A program made the translations under genes and the position numbers. Under the pieces are notes generated by a model, which was not told the origin of the DNA, searched no databases, and saw only the letters and a list, made by a program, of their open reading frames with translations. DNA of 64,000 nucleotides from Sulfitobacter donghicola DSW-25 = KCTC 12864 = JCM 14565 (GTDB lineage Bacteria > Pseudomonadota > Alphaproteobacteria > Rhodobacterales > Rhodobacteraceae): contig NZ_JASF01000005.1 of the NCBI RefSeq assembly GCF_000622405.1, positions 2,542,001-2,606,000 on the forward strand, given 5' to 3'. How positions within the stretch are numbered: position 1 is the stretch's first letter; each line of letters begins with the position of its first letter. Below, piece by piece: positions 1 to 8,490 of this stretch.

Positions 1-1
1 T

Positions 2-901
2 TTGCTGCGCAACGGGGTGGATTTATATGTCCATGATCTGGATGCAGATTTGGTAGCGGCCAAAGTGGCAGCGGGGGCAACAGCGGGGGGCAGCCCTGCG
101 CAAATGATGCGCGACTGTGATGCGGTTATCACCTGTCTACCCAGCCCCGCGGCCAGTGCTGCGGTGGTCGAACAAATGCTGCCAGAAGTTGGTGCAGGCA
201 AGACATGGATCGAAATGTCGACCACGGATGCCAATGAAATCAAACGCTTGGGTGCGTTGGTGCAAGGGGCAGGTGGCGCGGCCGTGGATTGCCCTGTATC
301 AGGCGGGTGCCACCGCGCCGATACGGGCAACATCAGCATTTATGCGGGATGTGATCGCGACACCTTTGAAAAGGTGCTGCCCATCCTCACCCATATGGGG
401 CGGCGCATTTTGCACGTTGGTGATTTGGGCAATGCCAGCATTCTCAAAGTCATGACAAATTATCTGGCGACGGCCAATCTATTGACGATTTGCGAAGCCC
501 TGACCGTGATGAAGGCGCAAGGCATGGACCTTGGCATGACCTATGAGGCGATGGCGATGTCCTCGGGGAACAGCTTTGTCCATGAAACGGAAAGCCAGTT
601 GATCCTATCCGGCTCTCGCGATGTGAATTTTACAATGGACCTTATCCAAAAGGACATCGGGCTGTTCCAAAAGTTGGCGGATGATTCAGGCGTGCCGCTG
701 GAAATCTCACCTTTGATTATCGAGATGATGACGGATGGTCAGAAGCGATATGGTGAACGGGCCCAATCGGATCGTATGATCGAACGTTTGGAAGAGGCGA
801 CAGGGCTGGAGATTTTGGCAGAGGGGTTCCCGCAAGAGCTGGTTGATGATGAGCCCGAAGAGCGCGGCTATGAGGTGCGCCCAAAGCGGTTGGCTAAATA
901 A
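2..901 (+). CDS. NAD(P)-dependent beta-hydroxyacid dehydrogenase (3-hydroxyisobutyrate dehydrogenase family), 5' partial
   Basis: Oxidises a short beta-hydroxyacid such as 3-hydroxyisobutyrate with NAD(P), or runs the reverse reduction; the exact substrate cannot be read. The left window edge removes the start: 299 residues remain and the N-terminal GxGxxG nucleotide loop (about 20-25 residues) is missing, so the TTG at the edge is not the true start. Counting from the edge, seen are the CLPSP strand end of the Rossmann fold (45-49), the substrate-binding PVSGG (98-102), and the GNASILK block with the catalytic lysine (K149). The all-alpha C-terminal domain follows and ends with an acidic tail. 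It is followed by a hairpin at 982-1011. Family assignment is firm; substrate is unknown. Confidence 0.88.
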   Translation: MLRNGVDLYVHDLDADLVAAKVAAGATAGGSPAQMMRDCDAVITCLPSPAASAAVVEQMLPEVGAGKTWIEMSTTDANEIKRLGALVQGAGGAAVDCPVSGGCHRADTGNISIYAGCDRDTFEKVLPILTHMGRRILHVGDLGNASILKVMTNYLATANLLTICEALTVMKAQGMDLGMTYEAMAMSSGNSFVHETESQLILSGSRDVNFTMDLIQKDIGLFQKLADDSGVPLEISPLIIEMMTDGQKRYGERAQSDRMIERLEEATGLEILAEGFPQELVDDEPEERGYEVRPKRLAK

Positions 902-981
902 TCAAACCAAAGGCGGTTTCTTGCGGATCGCTTAAGTGTTTCAAAAACAAGGAGCTAACCTGTTTCTGGTGGGCGCTAAAG

Positions 982-1011
982 CGGGCAGGCATGATGTGAC
1001 ATGCTTGCCCG
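982..1011 (+). terminator. Hairpin downstream of the dehydrogenase gene
   Basis: A 12-bp stem (982-993 with 1000-1011, one G-U pair) closes a 6-nt loop. It lies about 80 bases after the stop at 901 and before the ribosome binding site at 1041. Only a short TTGTC follows, so it is a weak intrinsic terminator or an RNA-stabilising hairpin. Confidence 0.5.
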
Positions 1012-1053
1012 TTGTCGCATCTACCACTAGGGGTCAGGCAAAGGAGATTTGCC

Positions 1054-1563
1054 ATGACCGAAGAAATTGAGAAAATTCCAACGGATCCCAATGAGGTTCT
1101 TGCCACGGCAGAAGCTGGAATGGGGCGGCGTATGATCGGAATGGGGTCTTTGGGATTACTGGGGATTTTGCTGATCTACATCGCAATTGTTCAATCGCCT
1201 GCGCTGGAATGGCGCCTGTTTTTGCTTATCCTTGGGGTCGCGACCCTTTGGATGGCGGATAAAATGCGGCGCTCGACGGGGTCGCAGATCGAACTAACCG
1301 AAACCGAGCTGCGCGATAGTGATGGCACGCGGATTGCGTTGATCGCAGATATCGACGGGATGGATCGGGGCTTTTTCGCGTTCAAACCTTCCAACGGTTT
1401 TTTGCTGCGTACAAAAGAAAAAGCGGAAAATGAATGGCGCCCGGGTTTGTGGTGGCGCATGGGGCGTCGGATTGGTGTGGGGGGGATGACACCCGCAAGC
1501 CAAACCAAATTCATGTCTGAAATCATTGCCGCGATCATGGCGCAGCGGGATTTGAAACTATAG
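1054..1563 (+). CDS. Small inner-membrane protein of unknown function
   Basis: I do not recognise a named family. The 169-residue product starts at the ATG at 1054, chosen because AAGGAG lies at 1041-1046; an in-frame upstream start has no such site. An N-terminal cytosolic stretch of about 26 residues precedes two predicted membrane helices (about 27-46 and 50-67). The rest (about 70-169) looks like a small beta-rich, PH-like cytosolic domain with alternating hydrophobic and charged residues and ends in an amphipathic helix. The gene stands alone and converges on the Tad genes, sharing the terminator at 1579-1606. The membrane location is inferred from hydrophobicity only. Confidence 0.75.
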   Translation: MTEEIEKIPTDPNEVLATAEAGMGRRMIGMGSLGLLGILLIYIAIVQSPALEWRLFLLILGVATLWMADKMRRSTGSQIELTETELRDSDGTRIALIADIDGMDRGFFAFKPSNGFLLRTKEKAENEWRPGLWWRMGRRIGVGGMTPASQTKFMSEIIAAIMAQRDLKL

Positions 1564-1578
1564 TCCAGTCAAAAGAAA

Positions 1579-1606
1579 ACCCCCGGGCGGATAACCGTCC
1601 GGGGGT
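1579..1606. terminator. Bidirectional terminator between convergent genes
   Basis: A 12-bp GC-rich stem (1579-1590 with 1595-1606, one G-U wobble) closes a 4-nt ATAA loop between stop codons at 1563 (plus) and 1616 (minus). On the minus strand the stem is followed by a T-rich run (TTTTCTTTT), which makes it a good intrinsic terminator for the Tad operon. On the plus strand the T run is weaker. Confidence 0.8.
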
Positions 1607-1615
1607 GAATTCGTT

Positions 1616-2209
1616 TTAAGAGTAGTTGTCGCCTTCGTATTCTTCAGAACTTGGTTCGTCAGTCCACAAAACTTGTGGGGCGTAACGTGGGCGCGTGAAG
1701 ATGAAGTTATCAATCTCTTGGTTACCCAGTCCGATCTGGAATGGCGGCTGGTAGATCGCGTTGGTTTCGACGACGATCATACGCTCGTTGTGCACCATCT
1801 TTGGCAGTTTGGTCGTCCAGTTACGTACATCGTGGTTTGATACAGGTGTTGCGTAACCGCTGGTCTTTGACCAATCCAGCTTGAAGATATTGTTGGTCGC
1901 ATCATAGCGCACGACCGATACCCGCACGGTGCTATCCTGAGGATCGCGTGTGAGCGTGTTTAGCAATGCATGCGAACCGGCCAGATAGTCTGCGTCAATC
2001 GCAAGAGTCTCACGCGAGATCATATCGCTGATTGTATAGGCTGCTTTTTGGTGCATGCCATGCAAACGCGTCAGGTCGAGAAGCGTCACAACGCAGATCA
2101 TCACAAAGAACATCAGTGGGATCATGATGACCGCTTCGATAGAGGCGCTGCCTTTTTCATCCCGAGCAAACTCGGCCTGCATTAGGGTTTTGAATTTACG
2201 AAAAGTCAT
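1616..2209 (-). CDS. TadE-like pilus assembly protein
   Basis: A minor pseudopilin-like protein of the Tad (tight adherence, Flp pilus) type, expected in the inner membrane or periplasm. The 197-residue product has a charged N-terminus, then a GSASIEA motif with a conserved glutamate (E25) leading into one membrane helix at about 22-45, as in TadE/TadF/TadG-like proteins. The remainder is an extracytoplasmic domain with no motif I can name. It is the last gene of a three-gene minus-strand operon; its ATG abuts or overlaps the stop of the gene upstream. No TadA ATPase, TadB/C, RcpA or Flp pilin gene lies nearby. Confidence 0.8.
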   Translation of the reverse strand: MTFRKFKTLMQAEFARDEKGSASIEAVIMIPLMFFVMICVVTLLDLTRLHGMHQKAAYTISDMISRETLAIDADYLAGSHALLNTLTRDPQDSTVRVSVVRYDATNNIFKLDWSKTSGYATPVSNHDVRNWTTKLPKMVHNERMIVVETNAIYQPPFQIGLGNQEIDNFIFTRPRYAPQVLWTDEPSSEEYEGDNYS

Positions 2210-2745
2210 TATCTTGGCTCCTGTACGAAGGCACTCATTGTGACCATTTTCCCGTAACCGTCGGGACCTGCTAGTAATTTACCCAGACCCAAAGAGCCCA
2301 TGAACGGTACGAACCTGTAACACGCGCGGATCAGCATCAATTCGTGTTGCTGGCCAAGGGAAACACCACTTTCCGGATCGACGGGTTGTGCGCTGTCCGA
2401 GCAATAAGGCGAAGCGTCAAGGCCAGTATAGTCACGTGGATCCATCGGCAACAATTCTAGGCGCAGGTTTTCAGAACAATCGTCCAAACCTCCCGTATTG
2501 TCACAGATCGCCTGCTTCAGGATCTCATGCGTATACTGAGCAGAAGTATTCAGGCGGATGATCCGTGTCGTTACTTCCACGCCGCGGTCCAACTGGAACT
2601 GGCGGTTCGAGTGGGTTGTCAGTTCTACACCAAAGGCGAACGCGATAAATACGAGCGGTACCATGAAAGCGAATTCAAGTGTGTTTGTCGCACCGGATTC
2701 TTCTTTGCGGAACTGGGTTAGGCGGTTTTTGAGACGAATAATCAT
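2209..2745 (-). CDS. TadE-like pilus assembly protein
   Basis: Second TadE-like protein of the cluster, 178 residues. A basic N-terminus is followed by the ESGATNTLEFA motif (glutamate at position 24) and one membrane helix at about 21-42, the usual TadE layout. The extracytoplasmic part has four cysteines (including ICDNTGGLDDC and PYC), which may form disulfides. The start overlaps the stop of the VWA gene upstream (2742-2745), and its own stop touches the next start at 2209, so the three genes are probably translationally coupled. It may act with the other two as a minor pilin complex; this is inference from Tad systems. Confidence 0.8.
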   Translation of the reverse strand: MIIRLKNRLTQFRKEESGATNTLEFAFMVPLVFIAFAFGVELTTHSNRQFQLDRGVEVTTRIIRLNTSAQYTHEILKQAICDNTGGLDDCSENLRLELLPMDPRDYTGLDASPYCSDSAQPVDPESGVSLGQQHELMLIRACYRFVPFMGSLGLGKLLAGPDGYGKMVTMSAFVQEPR

Positions 2746-4172
2746 TGTGTGAGCCTCAGCTGGTTGATTTGACGCGCAATCGCTTTGAACGCCTCTTTGA
2801 TTTCGACACCTTCAACCCGGAAGAAGTGGCTGGGAGAAGACGCACAGTTGCGCATTACGTCGGCACCGTGATCGGAGACTTCAAAGCCAATTGACCAGAT
2901 AACGATGTTTTTCTCTTTTGCCGCGTCACAGACCTTGTCCAAAAGGGTGTCGCCATAATCAGGCCAGTACTTCACGTATTTGAAGTTGTCGTGGTAGCGG
3001 CTGCTCACGTAGCGGCTGAGGTACCAGTTCAGGTTGTACCGGTTCCAGTGCGCAACATGGCTGGAGTTTGCGTAATAGCGATCATCGATACGGTAAGAAT
3101 AGTGGTTCTGACCGTCGGTCATCAAAATCACGGTTTTCAGCGTTTCGTGGTCATCAAATGCGGCAGGACGCGCAGAAAATGCAGGATCGGCATCGCCATC
3201 TTGGATGAGCTGCTGGTTGATCGTGCGGAAATCAGGGTCCAATAGGCCGGTAGCCCATTTCATACCTGCAAAGATCGAGGTACTGCCGCGCGGCACAAGA
3301 CGGCCAATCTTATATTTCAGATCGGATGCGTTTTGGCTGAAGGCCACAACATCTTCATCTGCGCCAATTGGGCAAACAGGGGTGCTTCGGTCATTGTTGT
3401 AACCGTTATAGCCCCATTGGAAGTGTTGGACCTGATCATAGGTTTTATCACGACGCAGATCACTACGATCAAAGTCGGCTTCACTGAATTCCATACAGTG
3501 GCTGTAGGAGTGATCCCAATCCACGTTGAATTTGCTCATGATTTCGGGGCCTGCACTCACGTGTTCGGAGTAGGGCACAACCGAAAGCGATACGAGGTCT
3601 TTCGTTTCTTCGGTGATAACGGTGTCAACAAAGGTGCTCGCAGCGTCCCGTAGGTTGGACATTTTTGAGCCTTCGCTCATCGAACCCGAGATATCGAGAA
3701 CCATCGAGATTTCAACGTTGTTGACGCGTTCTTCAGCTTCGGAGAAAACGTTTACAAGCATCTCACGTTCGCCGCCTTGACCTTTGATAAAGTCGGTTTC
3801 CATGATGCCGGCGGATGATACCGAAACCGTGCGAAAGTTCAGGCCTTCGCTAATGTTCACACCTGTAACCAGTGTGGGATAGCCCGCTTTGTCAAAGTAA
3901 TCGCGCACAACCTCATCTGGGCTGAGCGTCTGATCCAGATCCGCAGCAGCAAGTACCGCGCGGTCGGCTGTGTTTTGCATTCTAACACGGTGGAATTCGT
4001 TACCGTTCATGTCCCATGCGACACTCGCCAAAATGCCTAGGATCGCGATTAGCGCAAGTGACAGAACTGTCACGTTGCCGTCTTCGCCCTGCTTAAAGTG
4101 GCGCAACAGAGGAGACTGTTTAAATCCCGAGCAGACCGGGATGCGCGTCGTCGAAAATAGATTTTTCATCAT
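2742..4172 (-). CDS. TadG-like protein with von Willebrand factor A domain
   Basis: A pilus-associated surface protein: TadG-type N-terminus plus a VWA domain that likely binds a metal and a protein ligand. The start chosen is ATG at 4172, with AAAGG at 4183-4179; an in-frame GTG at 4178 lies too close to that site. Of 476 residues, one membrane helix spans about 34-53, followed by the QNTADRAVLAAA segment typical of TadG. The VWA MIDAS motif DISGS is at 160-164 and a second metal-site strand VILMTDG lies later. The C-terminus has the CASSPSHFF / LRL pattern seen in VWA TadG proteins. First gene of the operon. A long upstream region separates it from divergent glutamate dehydrogenase. Confidence 0.85.
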   Translation of the reverse strand: MMKNLFSTTRIPVCSGFKQSPLLRHFKQGEDGNVTVLSLALIAILGILASVAWDMNGNEFHRVRMQNTADRAVLAAADLDQTLSPDEVVRDYFDKAGYPTLVTGVNISEGLNFRTVSVSSAGIMETDFIKGQGGEREMLVNVFSEAEERVNNVEISMVLDISGSMSEGSKMSNLRDAASTFVDTVITEETKDLVSLSVVPYSEHVSAGPEIMSKFNVDWDHSYSHCMEFSEADFDRSDLRRDKTYDQVQHFQWGYNGYNNDRSTPVCPIGADEDVVAFSQNASDLKYKIGRLVPRGSTSIFAGMKWATGLLDPDFRTINQQLIQDGDADPAFSARPAAFDDHETLKTVILMTDGQNHYSYRIDDRYYANSSHVAHWNRYNLNWYLSRYVSSRYHDNFKYVKYWPDYGDTLLDKVCDAAKEKNIVIWSIGFEVSDHGADVMRNCASSPSHFFRVEGVEIKEAFKAIARQINQLRLTQ

Positions 4173-4793
4173 CGTCACCTTTCGAGCCTGGACCTGTCAC
4201 AGTGACCGTGTCTGTGGCTAAATTCAGAGTTCCTTATGGCGAATGAACATGGCCAAATTGGGGCAAAGAAGTGCCGAAAATCCATATTTTAAAGGGGTTT
4301 GGGGGTCAATCAGCGCCAAATGGGAGGAGTGTTTCCTGACCGTGAACAGTGCGCGCCAATAAGCGGGGTTCCGAAGTGTTTTTCTAAAAGTGAGTCGTTT
4401 TAGTTGTCCTAGAAGTGATTCAAAGGTGAAGCATTTTTGCGGCCTTTTATCCGTGATCGAAAATCACCCCCCCCCAGCTGCGGCAACCGAAGCCGTGGGT
4501 GAAATTTCAGATAGGGTTTCAGAGGCACCATCAACATCACCAAACCGTTTGATGCTTCCTTAAGGTCTGGTGGATATACGTTGGCTGATCTGAACGATGT
4601 CCGAAGGGGGCGTTACTGCCAATGGCCTCGCTGATTTGCCTGCGCGCCTGTTTTGGGCGGCGCACTATAAAAGTTTTCAAACAGATTAAAAAAGTGGCAG
4701 ATTGTCGCGGGAGTGAATAAGCTGCCCCTAAGGCATTGAGAATCTCTCTGCCGGTTTTTGTTCATCAACTCACCAGGAAAAGTGACCATCCCC
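4173..4793. other. Divergent intergenic region between Tad operon and glutamate dehydrogenase
   Basis: About 620 bases with no convincing gene. It must hold promoters for both the minus-strand Tad operon and plus-strand glutamate dehydrogenase, but I cannot place either with confidence. A run of nine C at 4467-4475 is present. AGGAAAAG at 4774-4781 is the likely ribosome binding site for the ATG at 4794. No CtrA, LexA or riboswitch pattern was found here. Confidence 0.6.
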
Positions 4794-6227
4794 ATGACCC
4801 AAAACACAAACGAGCCGAGCTTTCGCGAAAGCGTGGACATGATGTTTAACCGCGCGGTTAACCTCATGGATCTCAAGCCCGGTCTCGTCGAAAAAATCCG
4901 TGTCTGCAACGCAACCTATACTGTGCGTTTTGGCGTTCGCCTGCGGGGCGACATTAAAACCTTCACGGGCTACCGTTCGGTTCATTCCGAACATATGGAG
5001 CCGGTAAAGGGCGGTATCCGCTTTTCTATGGGCGTGAACCAAGATGAAGTTGAGGCGCTCGCGGCTCTTATGACTTTCAAATGTGCCTTGGTCGAAGCGC
5101 CGTTCGGGGGATCGAAAGGCGGGCTATGCGTGGACCCGCGCGAATACGACGAACATGAGATGGAATTGATCACCCGCCGTTTTGCCTATGAGCTGATCAA
5201 GCGCGATCTGATCAACCCCAGCCAAAACGTACCCGCGCCTGACATGGGAACAGGCGAACGCGAGATGGCGTGGATCGCGGATCAATATAAGCGTATGCAC
5301 ACGACCGACATTAACAGCGCAGCCTGTGTGACAGGCAAGCCGACGAATGCTGGTGGCATTCAGGGCCGCACCGAAGCAACTGGCCGCGGTGTGCAATATG
5401 CGCTGCGTGCATTTTTCCGCGATAGCGAGGGCGTGAAAAAAGCAGGGCTGTCGGGCAAGCTGGACGGCAAACGCGTGATTGTTCAGGGGCTGGGCAACGT
5501 GGGGTATCACGCCGCAAAATTCCTGAGCGAAGAAGATGGCGCGCCTGTGATCGGTGTGATTGAATATAATGGTGCGATTTTCAACAAAGACGGCATCGAT
5601 ATTGAGGCGCTCAAGGCGCATATCACTGCCGAAGGTTCCCCCAAGGGCTTTGCTGGGGGCGAGTTTATCGAAGATGGCGCCAGCCTGTTGGAAACGGATT
5701 GTGACATCCTGATCCCTGCCGCTTTGGAGGGGGTGATCAACTTGCGCAATGCGCGCAACATTCAGGCCAACCTGATTATCGAGGCTGCAAATGGCCCAGT
5801 AACCGCAGGCGCGGATGAAATCCTGCGCGATAAGGGGACAGTGATTATCCCTGACATGTATGCCAACGCAGGCGGTGTGACGGTCAGCTATTTTGAGTGG
5901 GTTAAAAACCTAAGCCATATCCGTTTTGGCCGAATGGGCCGCCGCCAAGAAGAAAGCCGCCACCAGTTGATCGTTGATGAATTGGACCGGATCAGCCAAG
6001 ATGCTTCTATTAACTGGACTTTGTCTCCCGACTTTAAAGACAAATACCTGCGCGGCGCTGGCGAGTTAGAGCTGGTGCGCTCGGGGCTGGATGACACGAT
6101 GCGCATTGCATATGAATCGATGGCGAACGTCTGGCATGGTCGTGACGACGTAACAGACCTGCGAACAGCCGCTTATTTGGTGTCTATTGGCAAGGTCGCA
6201 GCAAGCTATCAGGCTAAAGGGCTTTAA
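4794..6227 (+). CDS. gdhA: Glu/Leu/Phe/Val-type glutamate dehydrogenase
   Basis: Catabolic-type NAD(P)-dependent glutamate dehydrogenase, interconverting glutamate with 2-oxoglutarate and ammonium in the cytosol. The 477-residue length fits the roughly 470-residue hexameric class. Seen are the dimerisation/substrate domain with VKGGIRF (71-77), MTFK with a substrate lysine (K96), and APFGGSKGG with the catalytic lysine K108. The Rossmann motif GLGNVGYHAA follows at about 231-240, with the usual C-terminal NAGGVTVSYFEW block. ATG at 4794 is preferred over an upstream TTG because of the ribosome binding site and family length. The small SH3 gene follows after one base. Cofactor choice cannot be read with certainty. 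Confidence 0.92.
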   Translation: MTQNTNEPSFRESVDMMFNRAVNLMDLKPGLVEKIRVCNATYTVRFGVRLRGDIKTFTGYRSVHSEHMEPVKGGIRFSMGVNQDEVEALAALMTFKCALVEAPFGGSKGGLCVDPREYDEHEMELITRRFAYELIKRDLINPSQNVPAPDMGTGEREMAWIADQYKRMHTTDINSAACVTGKPTNAGGIQGRTEATGRGVQYALRAFFRDSEGVKKAGLSGKLDGKRVIVQGLGNVGYHAAKFLSEEDGAPVIGVIEYNGAIFNKDGIDIEALKAHITAEGSPKGFAGGEFIEDGASLLETDCDILIPAALEGVINLRNARNIQANLIIEAANGPVTAGADEILRDKGTVIIPDMYANAGGVTVSYFEWVKNLSHIRFGRMGRRQEESRHQLIVDELDRISQDASINWTLSPDFKDKYLRGAGELELVRSGLDDTMRIAYESMANVWHGRDDVTDLRTAAYLVSIGKVAASYQAKGL

Positions 6228-6228
6228 T

Positions 6229-6621
6229 ATGCGCATCCTTGCTATACTTCTTATGGTTTTTTGGGCGGCAACAGGCGCCGCAGAAAACAAAACCTACGGA
6301 GAGGTCTACCTCTCGGGGTTGGCCAAGCAAGACTGGCCGCTAAACCCGACATTCGAAACCCACAACACGATGGTCTGTAATGTGAATGGTCCTGATGGCT
6401 TTCTCAGCATCCGCAGCGGACCGGGCAGCGACTTTAAGGCTGTGCGCAAATTAAAGCGGCTGGCGATCGTTGTCGTCGATGCAACTGAGCGGCGTGGCCG
6501 GTGGGTTCGGGTGGTGGATGCCTATCGCGAGGTAACGCCTGAAGGGCAGGGCATCCCGTTCAAAACCTTGTCGGTGCAGGGCTGGGCGCATGATGGCTAT
6601 CTGTGCGGCTTTATTCACTAG
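6229..6621 (+). CDS. Secreted SH3-domain protein
   Basis: A 130-residue periplasmic protein. Residues 1-18 form a signal peptide ending in an A-x-A type site (ATGAAE). Residues about 48-130 match the bacterial SH3 fold: GFLSIRSGPGSDFKAV, then GRWVRV and GWAHDGYLCG. Such domains bind peptidoglycan or peptides, so a cell-envelope role is likely but unproven. Two cysteines (VCNV and LCGF) could pair. The ATG at 6229 starts one base after the glutamate dehydrogenase stop, so the two genes are co-transcribed; a metabolic link between them is not evident. Hairpins follow at 6636-6692. Confidence 0.8.
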   Translation: MRILAILLMVFWAATGAAENKTYGEVYLSGLAKQDWPLNPTFETHNTMVCNVNGPDGFLSIRSGPGSDFKAVRKLKRLAIVVVDATERRGRWVRVVDAYREVTPEGQGIPFKTLSVQGWAHDGYLCGFIH

Positions 6622-6635
6622 CACTGTTGAATAAA

Positions 6636-6692
6636 CGCCCCTCAGGGGGCGGGCATCATGGCGGCGTTGGCTTGGCTGTCGCCATGATGTTT
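6636..6692 (+). terminator. Two consecutive hairpins after the SH3 gene
   Basis: First, CGCCCC/GGGGCG (6636-6641 with 6646-6651, 4-nt loop). Second, a perfect 10-bp inverted repeat CATCATGGCG/CGCCATGATG (6654-6663 with 6680-6689) followed by TTTG. Together they probably end the glutamate dehydrogenase/SH3 transcript. The second could instead be a protein-binding dyad. Confidence 0.5.
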
Positions 6693-6882
6693 GATTCCAA
6701 AGGTGATGATGCGGCCAGTGATGGGCGGGCGGCTCAGGCCCAGCCTGAGGTGGCGTATCGCTAAGGTTAAACAAGTGGCGTTGGCCCTTTTCTGAAGGGC
6801 TGGATGTTGTTTTGTGCGTTTTGATGATTGCTAGGGCTGACCAGCTTCGCCACAGTAGGCAGAAGTGGACAGAGGGGGCCTT

Positions 6883-8136
6883 ATGCGGTTTTCAGGTTGG
6901 CGCGTTCTGCGCGAAGGGTTGCGGGGCAATAAGGGCTGGCAACCCCATTGGCGCGATGCAGAGCCAAAGGCGGAATATGACGCGATCATCATCGGCGGCG
7001 GGGGGCATGGCCTTTCGACGGCCTATTACCTCGCAAAAGAACATGGGCTAACCAACATCGCGGTATTGGAAAAAGGATACCTTGGCGGTGGTAATGTCGG
7101 GCGTAATACCACGATTGTACGGGCCAACTACTTTCTTGATGGGAATTCACAGTTTTACTCTCACTCACTCAAGCTGTGGGAAAACCTAGAGCAAGAGCTG
7201 AACTATAACGTCATGCTGTCCCAGCGTGGCCAGCTGATGCTGTGCCATTCGGATGGGCAGCGCGATGCCTATGCGCGTCGGGGGAACTCGATCGTGGGGC
7301 AGGGCGACGATGCCGAGCTGCTGGACGTTGAAGGGGTGCGCAAAATTGCGCCCTTCCTTGATTTCGAGAACACGCGCTTCCCGATTTACGGGGGGCTGAT
7401 GCAGCGCCGCGCGGGCACGGCCCGTCATGATGCCGTGGCTTGGGGTTATGCACGCGGGGCTAGCCAGCGCGGTGTGGACCTGATCCAGCAGTGTGAGGTG
7501 ACAGGCATTGATGTTGAAAACGGGGTCGTGCGCGGTGTGCAAACCACGCGGGGGCCGATCCGCGCCAAAAAGGTTGGCATTGTCACGGCGGGGCGTTCTT
7601 CGCAGGTGGCCGCGATGGCGGGGTTGCGTTTGCCAATCGAAAGCCATGTTTTGCAGGCCTTTGTCACCGAGGGGCTAAAGCCCGTCATCGATTCCGTAAT
7701 CAGCTTTGGCATGGGGCACTTTTATATCAGCCAGTCTGACAAGGGCGGCTTGGTCTTTGGCGGCGACCTTGATTACTACGCTTCATACGCCGCGCGCGGG
7801 AACCTTCCTGCAAAAGAACATGTGATGGAGGCGGGCATGACCCTGATGCCGATGATCGGCAAGGCAAAGGTACTGCGATCATGGGGCGGGATCATGGATA
7901 TGACGCCAGATGGTTCTCCGATTATCGATAAATCCCCGATTGAAGGGCTCTTTCTGAACTGTGGCTGGTGTTATGGCGGGTTCAAGGCTGTGCCAGGATC
8001 GGGGAACTCCTTTGCGCATCTGATGGCGACAGGGAACCACCATAAACCCGCTGAAAAATTCCGTCTGGATCGTTTCCGTACAGGGCGCGGGTTGATGGAT
8101 GAAGAGGGCACCGGCTCTCAGCATAATTTGCATTAA
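6883..8136 (+). CDS. soxB: Sarcosine oxidase beta subunit
   Basis: Flavoprotein subunit of heterotetrameric sarcosine oxidase, which oxidatively demethylates sarcosine to glycine in the cytosol. The 417-residue length is typical. A dinucleotide-binding GGGGHGLS (about 38-45) is followed by the GGGNVGRNTT segment. The RHDAVAWGYAR block at about 181-191 contains the histidine that carries covalent FMN in this family. The C-terminus has the GWCYGGFKAVPGSG motif. The ATG at 6883 follows AGAGGGGG at 6871. It heads the soxBDAG operon and 84 bases separate it from soxD. Confidence 0.95.
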   Translation: MRFSGWRVLREGLRGNKGWQPHWRDAEPKAEYDAIIIGGGGHGLSTAYYLAKEHGLTNIAVLEKGYLGGGNVGRNTTIVRANYFLDGNSQFYSHSLKLWENLEQELNYNVMLSQRGQLMLCHSDGQRDAYARRGNSIVGQGDDAELLDVEGVRKIAPFLDFENTRFPIYGGLMQRRAGTARHDAVAWGYARGASQRGVDLIQQCEVTGIDVENGVVRGVQTTRGPIRAKKVGIVTAGRSSQVAAMAGLRLPIESHVLQAFVTEGLKPVIDSVISFGMGHFYISQSDKGGLVFGGDLDYYASYAARGNLPAKEHVMEAGMTLMPMIGKAKVLRSWGGIMDMTPDGSPIIDKSPIEGLFLNCGWCYGGFKAVPGSGNSFAHLMATGNHHKPAEKFRLDRFRTGRGLMDEEGTGSQHNLH

Positions 8137-8220
8137 GGGGCATGTGATGACGCGCGTTTACGACATGGGTATATGCACCGTGCAGATGGATCAGGACTTT
8201 AGCAGGCAAGGAGAGGCGTT

Positions 8221-8490
8221 GTGAGGTTACAGTGCCCGATTTGTGGTCTGCGTGACCAACGAGAGTTCTATTACAAAGGGGCTGTTTTAGAACGCCCAAA
8301 TCCTGATGCAGGACCAGAGGCATGGGACGATTATCTGCACCTGCGTGATAACCCCGCAGGGCCAACGCAAGAGTATTGGCATCACGAGGGCGGATGCGGC
8401 GCATGGCTGGTTGTGACGCGCGATACAGTGACCCACACGGTTCTTGATACAGCTTTGGCCGCAGACGTTAAGCTGGGGGAAAACACATGA
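8221..8490 (+). CDS. soxD: Sarcosine oxidase delta subunit
   Basis: Small zinc-binding subunit (89 residues) of heterotetrameric sarcosine oxidase. The family's zinc ligands are visible: C5 and C8 in CPICG, and H55 and C59 in HHEGGCGAW. Translation starts at GTG, supported by AAGGAGAGG just upstream (8209-8217). The stop overlaps the soxA start by four bases (ATGA), a coupling usual in this operon. Confidence 0.95.
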   Translation: MRLQCPICGLRDQREFYYKGAVLERPNPDAGPEAWDDYLHLRDNPAGPTQEYWHHEGGCGAWLVVTRDTVTHTVLDTALAADVKLGENT

